DNA from: Porogramme epimiltina
Taxonomy: Eukaryota; Basidiomycota; Agaricomycetes; Polyporales; Polyporaceae
Length of the DNA stretch: 37,292 nt
Reading direction: 5' to 3'
NCBI GenBank assembly: GCA_900155495.1
Contig: FTLJ01000190.1
Location: 1-37,292 of the forward strand
Part shown: piece after piece, positions 10,434 through 21,155 of the stretch
Numbering within the stretch: position 1 is the first letter of the stretch
Layout: the number at the start of each line of letters is the position of its first letter
Made by a program: the position numbers and the translations under genes
Notes under the pieces: model-generated
What the model was told of the DNA's origin: nothing
What the model saw: the letters and a program-made list of their open reading frames with translations, nothing else
Database searches by the model: none

Positions 10434-13400
10434 TTACGACGACGCCCGCCGCCCGAAATCCCCGTGCACGTCCAGCAGAATGCGCAGTGCGTTCCGCGCC
10501 CGAACCTGAGCCATATCTTCCCGTTGCGAGGTGAGGCTCGTCTCCACCTCTCTCGATGTTCCGTTGAACGGGTACTGCCGCACAGGGTCCAATCAGCGTC
10601 CCACTCACAGCCTTATCAGGTAAGCGGGCCCGACTTACTGGAACGTACTGCGACCAATCCCCGTCGGTCCCCCGGCCCCGTCCATCAGCTCGTCTGTCTC
10701 ATTTCCCTTTGCCCGATCCCACTTACCTTATGCAGATACTCGTACGCGACCAGCGTGAACCCGAACTGCGGGCTGCTCCGGATAATGCGCGCCGGCCCGC
10801 CCTTGAAGAACGCCTTGAAGCCCTCTTCACGGTCTGATATGACGGCCATCATCAGCAATTCCGCCCCAATCCGCCCGCGACCCGTTCCGCCTGCGGACCG
10901 CGGTCGCGCGAAAATCACTCACAGATCTTCGCGAACGCGTCGGTCAGGCCCTTGTAGTGCGTCTGCCCGCTGCGCGCCTCCACCTGCAGCCGCGTTTTGA
11001 CCACATCTGCAAGAATTCGCCCGGATCTTGATCAGCCTATGGTCTTGGCGCGCCAAACGAGGAATCCGGCCAATGGGCCTGGGCCACTTACCTGCGGGCG
11101 TCGTGAAATAAGCGGCTGGCATGCCGCTGCACCGGTGTCCATGAACCCGTCAGCGCGTGCATCAACTGAGGCCTGACCCGCCATCACCGGTCGACGATGG
11201 GCCCGAATATGAAACGACGTACGCAACAGCGGCGGACGTCAACGTCTCAAAGAACGACAGTTGCTTGCCATTGTACCCCTCGTTGAAGACATCCTTCTTC
11301 AGGTGCGAGTACGCTGGGAAGTAAATCGCCGAGAACGGAATGTCGCGAAGCAAGCACGCGCTCGAGCCCTTGTAGAGCCCAACGAGACCGAGCTGCCGGA
11401 TGATGTGAACAGCCCCTTTCGGCACAGCTCCTTCGAGCTTGGCCGCCTCGCCTTGAACTTGGAGTCGGATCTTCCTGTAACGGCGCCATCAGTTTTTCGC
11501 GGTGGACCAACAACAAAATGCCTCAGGCTGATGCGCGTACACAATCTCAAGCGGGTTCGTGAAGATCTGCAGAGGAACGGTGAGGCAGTGCACTTTCGCT
11601 TCCCGCGAGGTGGGGGGGAAGGCGTACGCACCACCTGGCAACCGCCCGCTGAACCTCCGGCGAAGAGTTCCCACCCAAGCGTGATGCGTCCCGTCTCCGG
11701 GTCCATGGCACGGGAGCGAACGAAGTCATTAACGGTGAGCTTGATAGCTTTCTCCGGGGCCACACCCTGTCCACGGAAACTTTGTCAGGCCCCAGATGCT
11801 CACGGAGATGAACACGGTAGACCCAACGCACGATCAGTTGTGGGCCAAGCCCGCGGTAGAATCCGACGAAGCCCTCGTTCCTAAACACCTTCCGCACGCA
11901 GTCCAGACTATTCTTGTACAGCAGCTGGCCAACCACGGTGCTCCGCTGGTTCTGCATCCTGCGGACGGTGCCCATCAGCGCTGACCGGATATAAATACCG
12001 ATGATCAACAAATTGTGGCATACCGAGTCTGAGAAGACAGGCGGGGCGGCGTCAAGATCAGCAACATCGTGGAGCTAGCGTTCCCAGCGCCATCTCACCT
12101 TGACTGTTGGACAGGGTCAGTCAAACAGTCACGGGCGGGCTATGTTATAACACCCACCCAGATCGATTGGGTACACGATTGTAGCCCCGAATCCGCCGGC
12201 GATACCTGTAGCACGGGTGAGTCCACATGGCGGCGTCCTACATTCCTCATCGTGCTCTCACCCCCTAGACCGAAGTTGTAGGCGGAATGCGCAAAGTTGT
12301 GGAGGAACGACTTGGCGGTGGCGGGAGCCTTGACCTCTACAGACTCCGAGGGTGCCTTCCAACGCGGATCGAGGAGCTGAGCGAAGTCGTACAGGGAGAG
12401 GCGCTGCGTGCTGTTGCCACGACCGGCGAAATGGAAGATGATGGACGCCTCCATGGGGGTGAACAGCGAATAGCGGGTTCTGGAGACGCAGTGGTTGAGG
12501 AAGTCGGACTGATCGATGCGCCCGTCCTTGCTCTTCGCCGACGCCTCGCGGATAATACTGCTCAGTCGGTGAGTAACCATTCGACACTGACTGCGGCGTG
12601 GGATGCATACCGCTCCACCATGTCCATCTCTGCGCAATCTGTCAGCTGCGTCGCGAGCGGCGCGGGAGTGGGGCGCACCTCTAATAACATTGTAGAAAGC
12701 AATGACTTCCGAGTATGATATACGGCCTCCGGGGGAGAGCGTAGTCAAAGTTGGGAGCCTCTCTATGACAGCATCGGATAGCTTGTGGCCAGCAATGTCC
12801 TAACGTCAAACAGTCAGTTAGTCCCTATAGCATTGGGGTGCAATATAACGAGAGGGTGGTAGTGGCACGTACTAAGATGATCTTTTTGAACTGTTCTGGG
12901 CGGATGTAGCCATCCTGGTCCTTGTCTAGGAATTTGAACGCCTGTCGGAGACGCTCGCCCTGGAGCCCTTTCATCAACTGCGTGAACTCGTTATCTACAT
13001 AAGTAGTCAGGAACAGTGAGCCACAGCACGCGAGCCCAGCAAGTACAGCTATGACGTACACCCAAGAACGTGCGCGCCGTTCTTCTTGCCGAGGTACAGC
13101 TTGACCCAATCGCTGCCCCACAGAGCGCTTCAGCACCACGACGTCACCCACCCCGACCGACTGCATGCGTACCATTCAAAGTCGAACGGAATGGCATCCG
13201 GCCCAATGTTCGCGTTGAACACGTTCTTGAACTCATCATACGAGATCGTGCCTGACTCGTCTCTACAACCGACGCGCGCGCGGAGCGGGTCAAATAGGAA
13301 GGAAACAAGGTTCGCATGTCATTGCTGAGGACGGGGAGGGAGGGCAGGCGTACACGTCGAAGTATTGGAACGCTATCCAGTAGTCCGCATCCGGCCGCTT

Positions 13401-13842
13401 CAAGATGGTCTCAAACACCACAAAGTCATCCCAGGAGACGAGCCCGCGCTTGTTGGCGTCCGCGACGCGGAAGAGCGTCGCGAACTGCGGGCGGCTGATC
13501 CTGCTCAGGTCGCTCTTCGGCGCGATGGCCTCCACGAACTGCTCGCTGTTCATGAACCTGCGCGGCGCGACGGAGGCCGCGGGGGGCGGAGCGGCGTGCC
13601 AGGTCAGCGCGGAGCGGCGAAGTGGGCGTAACGCCGCACGGAGCGGGGCATACGCACTTTTGGCCCTCCACGACCGTCTGGGCGTTCGCGTCGAACGTCC
13701 TCCTCCACCTCTTGAGCTCGTTCTCGGGGACAGAGATCGCATTCTTGACGGTGCTGAGAGCGGAGGCGGCGCGCGAGGGCGGGGCGGCATCCGAGTCACA
13801 GAAGACGGTGGGGAATATGCGGGGTAAGGTGAATGGAAACAT
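10434..13842 (-). CDS. AGC1: Mitochondrial calcium-binding aspartate/glutamate carrier (citrin/aralar/Agc1 type)
   Basis: Inner-membrane solute carrier exchanging aspartate for glutamate plus a proton, part of the malate-aspartate shuttle. I join 20 exons into 687 residues: 13842-13658, 13557-13354, 13262-13173, 13112-13060, 12994-12873, 12799-12679, 12629-12611, 12557-12262, 12205-12158, 12103-12099, 12028-12024, 11958-11832, 11766-11632, 11566-11541, 11474-11223, 11126-11092, 11006-10923, 10833-10727, 10647-10639 and 10574-10434; the total, 2064 nt, is divisible by three. The N-terminal half has EF-hand loops: a degenerate [12 protein letters not shown], the canonical [12 protein letters not shown], and [12 protein letters not shown] near residue 201 with Gln at position 12. 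The carrier half has all three signatures: PIDLVKTR (about 376), PLEIVKIR (about 475) and PADVVKTR (about 573). The C-terminal extension ends GRRASS. Length and domain order fit the family. The 5-, 5-, 9- and 19-nt exons are discussed in the findings. Confidence 0.95.
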
Positions 13843-14205
13843 TGCTGGCCTCTAGTTGTGCAGACAGTCTAGTGAGGTGGCGAGGGCGCGTATTAGGGAG
13901 CGTCGCGGGGTATAGCCAGTCTATGAGCAGAGGAGAGGAGAAGCTCTATGGAAGAGAGAGTAGGGTAGTCTAAAGACCAGAGCCGCCGCCGCGAGCAAGT
14001 ACGGCAGGCAAGGCGGGGTAATTGATGAGTTGGCGGGCGTTCGTCACGCCTCCGCGCCCCATCCTCTTTTCAGTCCGGTAAAACACGAATGACTAAGCCG
14101 TCGGGCGTTCTTGGAGCGCCCGTCTCAGCCCGCCCATTGGCCCACCCCGCATTTCAGGCCCATCCAGCCTCTGGCATTTGTGCGGAGAAGTACAGACTAA
14201 GCGTC
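13843..14205. other. Intergenic: AGC1 promoter and TRM5 3' UTR
   Basis: 363 bp between two minus-strand genes. ATTGG (CCAAT on the minus strand) occurs near 14136, and the segment nearest AGC1 is purine-rich. No open frame in it makes sense. Confidence 0.4.
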
Positions 14206-16040
14206 CTACGCCGCAAAGGCCACCGCGTGCGGCAGCCTGAAGCTCACACAGTACATCTCCTTCTTCGGTGCCACAGACCGAACCCAGTGATAGACTGTGT
14301 CTTCTCCCACACTGGCCCCGATCTTCTCTTCGACCCGCTGGTTTTAAACGCATTCATTCAGCACGAGCGAACCCGCAAAAAGCATCGTCGGAGCCAAAAC
14401 TCACTTGGCGGATGTCCACGGCTGCTTTCTCGGGCTCGAGTTCACGTGTGAAGCAGTGGCAGTGTACCATGGGCATGTGCTCGTTGTCGTAAATGCCGCT
14501 CAAATTCCGTCCGCCGGCGTTCGTAGGCGACAGCACGCCCCGGAAGGCGTCCAGGAACAAAATCGCAGTGTCTGGCAGGTTCATGACCAAGTGGTTGATG
14601 CGATTACGCCTCGGACCACTGGGCGGGGCAGGGCGCGCACCCGCGCGAATCTCCTTCAACTCCGACCGCCGTATTTTGGGCGGTGGAACGGGTGCGAGAG
14701 GCTCGTCCCACGCTCGGTTGAACGCATTGCGAATAAATTCTCGACCGTCCTCGCAGAATGGCGTTATCAAAGAGCCGACCTAGTGATTTCTCTTAGAGGC
14801 TTGGCTCGTAAGATAACGCGGGCCAGAACTTGCCTTATTGTCAGAGATGTTTTGGATGAGGTATTTATGACTGGACGGGTTGAGATCATTCGCGAGTACA
14901 GCACATCCTTTCCTCGCAGCAGGCACCGCAAATGGTCCGACACCCGCAAAGACGTCTGCGACAAGGTCCTCACTGTTGAATTTGTCGATGAGGCGTTCAT
15001 GCTCCGTGTGTAGGCGCGAGTTCCAGTAAACTTCCCGAAAATCGAACGTAAACCGGCAATCGTTCTCCGACTGTAACACGTCAGTGGTGACACGAGGCGT
15101 CCAACAGACGACACACCTGAGTCACTACAAAATCGGGCTCGCCGGCGAGGAGCTCCATTTGGAAGACGCGGAACTGAGTGGCGATGTTGTCCAACTTGTT
15201 CACCACTGTTCGCAACGTCGGATTTTTCTACCATAACAAAACTGTGGATCATGAAAGATTTGCGTGTCTAGTGTCACTTACGTCTAAGATAACCTGCCCA
15301 ATTATATGCTTGTAGGGTAGATATTCGGGCCGAAGATTGAGGTGCGCTTCGCGGAACTCAGGACACTCCTCAAAAGTGAACAGAATGTGTCATGACGTAC
15401 CAATGTGGCCAACTGTTGCGAACCCACAAGGAGCACCCTCTACCAACTCCTCCGGAAGGAAAGCTTGGATGACATCGTCTAGGGCAGACCGTTGTGTCCA
15501 CATGCAACCTCTCATCAAGCGCATGACATACCAGAGCTCCAGTAGCTATAGTCGATGGTAATGTCATGGGACACCAGCTCTGCAGAGTGCGACTGAAGGA
15601 AATCAAGGGCTTCAGGTGACAAGTCAGCTAGCTTGCACCGCGGTCAGTCGAACGTTGTGCAGTAGAGTGAGGGAGTGGGCACCTTGAGTGGAATACTTCA
15701 GTAAGACAAGCCGCTCCTGTCCGGGACCATGGGCGACGCTCTTGACTCTCGGGACATCGACGAGATATCTGGAACACTACTTGGTGTGCGCCTGGACTGT
15801 GTAGAAGTGAAGCGGGACGTACCTCCTCATAGCCGGAGACTTGAGCACTAACCCCGCCTTCTCCGGCGCAACCTTGGCGGCCAACACGGGAATGATCTTG
15901 CGATATGCGGCCTTGTCCAGTGCGCCATCCTTGATCCCGAAGCCGGATCCCTTGGGCAGAACGAGCTGTTCACTGATTCCCGGCATGTTGGGCGCAGCAG
16001 TTGTGATGAATCGACCAGACCTAATCAGCCTGCCGATCAT
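14206..16040 (-). CDS. TRM5: tRNA (guanine-37-N1)-methyltransferase
   Basis: Uses S-adenosylmethionine to methylate N1 of G37 next to the anticodon, preventing +1 frameshifting. Nine exons: 16040-15823, 15768-15683, 15627-15532, 15478-15401, 15346-15282, 15227-15117, 15070-14834, 14779-14405 and 14337-14206, giving 465 residues, normal for fungal Trm5. Seen: GHIAHLNLRPEYLPYKH and VYWNSRLHTEHERL, both family hallmarks; the SAM-binding DVFAGVGPF at about 257-265; the NLP motif near 364; and a C-terminal VAPKKEMYCVSFRLP. The N-terminus (MIGRLIRSGRFITTAAPN) is basic with hydroxylated residues, like a mitochondrial presequence; a second ATG (MPGISEQL) could start a cytosolic/nuclear form. Yeast Trm5 is known to act in both places. 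The intron 14833-14780 has a GC donor (AAG|GCAAGT). Start chosen as the first ATG in the conserved frame. Confidence 0.95.
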
Positions 16041-16645
16041 GTACAAGGGCCAACAGCTGCGAAGTGGAGCGAGGAGGCGAGAGCGCAGCAAAATGATCAG
16101 GAGAGTGCGAAAGTCAAGAAAGAGGGGACACTAAATGAAGCCAGGCACTCTGGGGCGCTTGCTCAAGGAGGGCGGCCGCCCAGAATGGCAAATTTGACGA
16201 GATCCCCGATCGCACCAGCAAAAAGACCACAACGCGCTTGGGCGCATCCACCGATACGCGATGGATCAAAACTGTGCTAAACTTGCTTCATCCTGTGCGC
16301 CCACGATGGCTCTGGTGACGTCTCCGAGGCATCGCGGGCCCGCCAAACTTCAGACATAGAGTGTCGCCCGATTTAGCTCTGCGGTTTGTTCACCGGCCAC
16401 CTATGATGTCATCGCGAGGCGTATTACAGCCACCCCGACGTCATGCTACCTTCCAATAGAGTGACATGCTGAGGCTCTCGAGAGTGGGTGCGTGCGTCAC
16501 GTCTCCACAGTGCCATGCGCAGACTTTGGTGTCTAGGATCCATATAAAACCGACCGAAACCCGAGCGACAAGTCATCCAACTTGCGAGAGCCACCATCAC
16601 ACCGTCGTCGTATCATCTCAATCTACTATAGTCTCAAATTTCACC
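16041..16645. promoter_or_regulatory. Divergent promoter region between TRM5 and the 120-residue gene
   Basis: 605 bp shared by two divergent genes. For the plus-strand gene there is CCAAT at 16453-16457 and CATATAAAA at 16541-16549, about 100 bp above its ATG. No equally clear TATA is seen for TRM5, as is common for housekeeping genes. Confidence 0.5.
16541..16549 (+). promoter_or_regulatory. TATA box of the 120-residue hydrophilic protein gene
   Basis: CATATAAAA, close to consensus, 98-105 bp above the start codon at 16646. It is one of the clearest TATA boxes in the window and suggests an inducible or strongly expressed gene. Confidence 0.6.
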
Positions 16646-17120
16646 ATGTCTAGTGGCGCATCACCTTCACCTTCTCAGTCTCAGTCTCTCTCTTCACCCA
16701 ACAACGGTGGCGGGAACAATCCCTACCCTCCCCAAAGGCACGCAGGTGCTGTTGGGTACGGACCGGAATACGGAAAGGGAGCGGTATGTATGCTCTCAGT
16801 TGAAACTAGTACCCAGGATCTTAACGCACGCTTGCAGAGCACCGGGGACAAACTTGAGGGTTTGAAGGAGGAGATGAAAGGGAAGGTCTTGCACAAGCCT
16901 GACCTCGTTCAGCACGGCCATGACCTGCGTACCGGAGAACTCAAGCGGAAACAGATGGAGAACGATGTACGGATCAACCCCAACAGGTTTCATGCTGACT
17001 TGTCTTACACCTCAACCATTGTAGGTCAACCCCTTCCAGCAGGAGAAAGAGCAGGAACAAGCGGCGACCACCGGGCCCGAAGAGACAGAAGTCGAGAAGC
17101 AACAGGAAAGCACACACTAA
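16646..17120 (+). CDS. Small hydrophilic conserved fungal-type protein, 120 residues
   Basis: Three exons, 16646-16783, 16838-16966 and 17025-17120, with introns of 54 and 58 bp. The first exon encodes a Ser/Gln/Asn/Pro-rich disordered head (SPSPSQSQSLSSPNN). The second carries the only region that looks conserved: a charged, probably helical segment including GDKLEGLKEEMKGKVLHKP and HGHDLRTGELKRKQMEND. The tail is Glu/Gln-rich and ends QQESTH. There is no signal peptide or membrane segment. The lysine/glutamate-rich KLEGLKEEMKGK pattern recalls small stress-type hydrophilic proteins such as the CsbD-like group, but the likeness is weak and I do not assign a function. It is divergent from TRM5 and sits behind a good TATA box. 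Confidence 0.85.
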
Positions 17121-17833
17121 TGGTGCTCCATTTCTGCCTGGAAGGAGTTTTGATTACGAGAACCGATTGTTGTATACGTATCACTGTATCTGTAATACCC
17201 ACACTTCTTGTTGCAATTGCTCCATGAGCAATTGGCCCTGAACTTGTAGTCCCACCCTGTTCCTCGTTGCCGTGCAGACCCTGTTTGGGCACGGGTGCCT
17301 GTGATCCAGGTGGAGGAACAAAAGCGCCCACTCTTGATCTCGTCGACATCCCAGATCCTAGATCCATCGCAGTCTATCACGATCCTTGGATATCGTGCCC
17401 CAGACAGCGACGCAGATTCCATTGACCTCTTCACCTTTCTGCTCACATCTCATACGCGCGGTACTTCCTTAGTAGTACATACCCTCACCATCATCAACGA
17501 AGAATTTACTGCAGATCAACTATCTTTCGCGTACCAATCGCTCACAAGATTCCTTTACAAATTGTTGCAACCAATATCGACAACAGCGGACCGCGGTCTG
17601 CCTGTTCTGTCGCATGCGACCGCTCTCCGCCTGATTACCGTACAGCCTTCGCAGATAATCTCCCGCCGGACCTACTGTGCGAATCAAGTGTACATCATTC
17701 GAAGTCCCAAGGTCTTCTGGAATCCGTTTTGGCTGTATGCTTGTTTTCTGACATCTGGACTACTTGACAGGCTCAAGACATATCCCTCTCGTCACCGCCA
17801 GGCTCAACTTTCGCGGATATTAAGCAACACAAT
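17121..17833. other. Intergenic stretch with an unexplained long open frame
   Basis: 713 bp between the 120-residue gene and the TatD-like gene. An uninterrupted plus-strand frame (17295-18161) runs through it and into the TatD exon in another phase; it lacks an ATG near its beginning and shows no known domain. Overlapping minus-strand frames exist as well. It should contain the 3' UTR of the upstream gene and the TatD promoter. Confidence 0.4.
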
Positions 17834-19653
17834 ATGTGTCCGTCCGACGGCCGAGTCGCTGCGGAGGCGAATTCCGAGTTGTCTAGTGGCGCCACGAAGA
17901 ACGACGACCCCGAATTCCCCTCGGCGAACGAAACCCACATGCGAGCCGCGCTTGATAGCGTGCCTAGCGGGGTTCTCGCTCATGTCGTCGATGTGCATTG
18001 CCATCCTACCGATTCTGACATGGCCACAACTCTTGCCGCCGTGCAAGATGGTCCCATGCGCTTGTGCGCGATGGCAACTCGGGGTAGCGACCAGCAACTG
18101 GTCGCTGACCTTGCACGCGCGCACCCTGACAAGGTCGTCCCATGTTTCGGTTGGTATATGATAGCAATATACGATTTGCTCATCCTCTCCGACCTTCCTT
18201 GAGCCATGCTTTCCTTAGGACTTTCGGCTACTTATCTCGACCTATCCCCTTTCGCGTCCCTTCGCTCTTTATGACATGGACGTTGAACTCTTTCATAGGA
18301 TATCATCCGTGGTTCACGCATTGGATCTCTCTGGAGGCCCCTGTCTCCAAAGAGGAACACTACCGTGCATTATTCATTCCGGCTTCTCCGCCACCCAAGC
18401 CCAACGACATCGCCGCCTTCAATAGACTTCTGCCCTTTCTCCCGGAGCCAACGCCGCTGGTCGAGGTCCTCGCTGACCTACGCGCGCGCCTCGCCGCATT
18501 CCCAAATGCCATGCTCGGCGAAGTCGGACTCGACCGCGCCTGCCGTATACCTTACTCGCGCCCCGCGGACCCGCCATACGCCTCGCACGACTCGACCGCC
18601 GGCGCTCCGCGCGAGCTGTCCCCGTTCACAATCCCGCTCGCACACCAGCTGCGCGTGCTCGAGGCACAGCTCGCGCTCGCGGCGGAGCTCCGGCGCAACG
18701 TGAGCTTCCACAGCGTCAAGGCGCAGCAGGCCACGCGCGAGCTGCTTGACCGCATGCGCACCGTGCACGGCGCGCGCTGGCTCGCGCTCAGCATCGACCT
18801 CCACAGCTGCGGACTCAGCGCACAGACGTGGACGGAGATCTCGGTGAGTGGCTGCTGCCTCTCGCTGCTCGTTGCGATCCCTTCGACCCCCAAATCTCGA
18901 GTTATGTGGCGGGCGCTGTTGTTTATGTCCAAGTCAGTCTGAATCCGAGCTTATTGAAGTGATCGGAGGGGGGTGTCGTAAACGTTCTTCTGGGGTTTCA
19001 CGTTACCTAGTGTCGTTGCATGCCGACCGACGGAGGGCGACGTGGGGCGCATGGGCTTCGTAGCTCACGGGATGCCCGACATCACCATTCCTAGTGCTGC
19101 ACGTTTGTCCCCAGTTCCGTCCAATACCACGACGGCGGCTTCTCTCCTTCCGTGCCCCGTGCGCTCCGGAGCGCGTATCCCCTTCGACGACAATCCCGTC
19201 GTCCTTCCATCCGTGCGCCTCATCTCACCGTTGTTCATTTATCTCTTGTCTTCACAGAAAGCACATCCGAACGCTTTCCTCTCACTCTCGACCGCGATAA
19301 ATGGGCGCTCGCCTGCGCACCGCGCGCTCGCCGCCGCGTGCGCGCCGGACCGACTGCTCGTCGAGTCCGACCTCAACGACGCCCGACTCGGGCCGGCGTA
19401 CACCTGGCACATGCTCCGCACCGTCGCCGCCGTCAAGGGCTGGCGCGTCGAGGACACATGGGACTATTCCGACGAAGACGCCGGGGAGGACGCGATCGGG
19501 AATGGAGACCACCCAGGGCGGTGGGGCGCCGTGCGCCGTCTCGAGGCCAACTGGCGCGCGTTCGTGCGCGGCGACCACAAGCCGCGCGTGCGGCGCAAGG
19601 AGCGACGGGATCGTGCGATCGAAGAGTGGGAGGCGGAGGAGGAGAGCGAGTGA
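17834..19653 (+). CDS. TatD-family metal-dependent hydrolase / putative deoxyribonuclease
   Basis: TIM-barrel amidohydrolase-superfamily enzyme; relatives are 3'-5' DNA exonucleases (TatD) or, in fission yeast, Cut9-interacting Scn1. Exons 17834-18149, 18299-18843 and 19258-19653 give 418 residues. All five expected metal ligands are present: HxH in DVHCHPTD (about 55-57), Glu in LGEVGLD (about 180), His in NVSFHSV (about 243), His in DLHSCG (about 274) and Asp in LVESDLND (about 325), so the enzyme should be active. The segment FGYHPWFTHWI is restored by splicing. The C-terminal third ends in a very charged RRKERRDRAIEEWEAEEESE tail, typical of the fungal branch. The 414-bp second intron is unusually long here, but the protein reads through the junction without a gap. 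A later ATG at about 17939 could also be the start. Confidence 0.9.
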
Positions 19654-20026
19654 GGAATGTGTACTGCGCGCGGTGTCTTGGTTCCTAAATGATGCTGGGC
19701 CGGTGCACGACCGTATGCTCCAGTACGGCTCATCTGTCGGCGTATCCGTGTACAGTTGACAGATGCGGCCACATCTATGTCTCATTTTGCGGGTCGGCGT
19801 CTTGATCCTATTGCGTTGCGAGTGACCTTATCCAATTGGAGGCAGGCGCGGGGATGAGAGTGAAAGTTGAAAGTCCAATAAGATATGTGCGATTATAACG
19901 GCCATGGCCATGCATGGTACAATACCGTCCGAAGAACGAGAACGAAACGCGCCCGCCGCAAACAATCCGCCTACCACCACCACGGCCGCATTCCGACGGT
20001 ATGGGCCATCATGCACGAGGCCCTGC
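19654..20026. other. Convergent 3' intergenic region (TatD-like / GOS1)
   Basis: 373 bp between two converging stop codons. It must hold both 3' UTRs. No clear AATAAA signal is seen, and nothing else is recognised. Confidence 0.5.
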
Positions 20027-21155
20027 TCAGAAGACGTACATGAGCAGGAGAACTGTGCATATGCCAATGATGGAGCCTAGGATGATCGCGTCTCGCCGCC
20101 GGCGCGTCTTGATCATGGAAAGAAGGTTGTTGATCCCTGGCATTGAGCCTGGAGGGGATACGGGGTGAGACGGACGCAGTACGTTCAGTCGCGAGAGTGG
20201 CGGGTGCAATACAAGAGAAATTTCGGCGAATGGGAGGTAGCATTATGGAGGGTCAATCATAATGAGGTACCCGTGAGCAAGAACGCACTTACTGAGAACA
20301 CCCTGCATGCGAGAGTTGATCCCGGATATAGTTGTTCGTTGACGAGCAAATTCCGAGCGTGTCTCGTACGCTTGCCTGTGTGGATATGCATGGCCGATGT
20401 CAGTCGGAAACACGGAGACATCGAGAGCAGGGGGACTGGGGGTCAAGGATTGGGCGTTGCGGGAATGGGCGGTGTGGATTGGGAAGGCGATTCAAGTTCG
20501 AAGAATACGCACGCTATCATGTCGTCCGTCATACGGTGTGAACTGTCAATCCGGCCGCGCTCAGCAAGAAGGGAGTCGGCTGCGGAGGACTTGTATGCAC
20601 TATGTGGTGTTGTGAGTGTCCCGAAAGCACACTGTCGCAAACGGTTTGACGCACTCGATGTCATTCCTCACGCCGCTGAGAAGGTTCGCTTGATCCAGAG
20701 CTGTCTTGACATTGCCCTGCCACCACAGCGGTTAACCCCAGAGGACGTGGTAGAACAAGGCGGAGAACCGCGTACCTTCGTTCGCCGGAGTTCTCGTGCG
20801 TAGTCTAAATAGACTTCTCGGTGCCTCTGGATTGCACGAAGCATAGATTGGGATGGGGGGTTTTCGGTGTCATTTGAAAGGGTGGACAATTGGTCGTTAA
20901 TCTCTTGCAACTAGTGCGCACACCTGCTAAGTTCTACATTGAAGCACGCGCATGACGTCAAGGCAAGCGTACCTTCTCCAGTAGCTCATCAACCTCGCTC
21001 TCCAAGTCTTTCCATCTTTCTGAAGACCCGCTCGCCTCGAGATCGTCGTGGCTGCGCGTTATTGAAGATGCGAGACGGGCATACGCGGTCAGCTTGGAAT
21101 CGAAGAGGGCCTCGAGGGTGCGGCATTGCCTATGCAAGGAGTCGTAATTTGACAT
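20027..21155 (-). CDS. GOS1: Golgi Qb-SNARE Gos1 (GS28 homologue)
   Basis: Tail-anchored SNARE for ER-Golgi and intra-Golgi vesicle fusion. Six exons, 21155-20973, 20910-20776, 20716-20655, 20599-20513, 20375-20293 and 20148-20027, give 223 residues, the same size class as yeast Gos1. The N-terminal three-helix region starts MSNYDSLHRQCRTLEALFDS and continues through HREVYLDYARELRRTK. The SNARE helix follows, including NLLSGVRNDIDAYKSSAADS, ERGRIDSSHRMTDDMIAQAY and EFARQRTTISGINSRMQGV. The last 21 residues, after KTRRRRDA, are a single hydrophobic anchor ending MYVF. Splicing at 20654-20600 is fixed by GA|T giving NDIDAY. It is convergent with the TatD-like gene and divergent from the 72-residue gene. 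Confidence 0.94.

Noticed and set aside
10138..11000. Pro/Arg-rich plus-strand frames
   Set aside because: Mirror of AGC1 exons and of C-rich intergenic DNA; low complexity, no start context.
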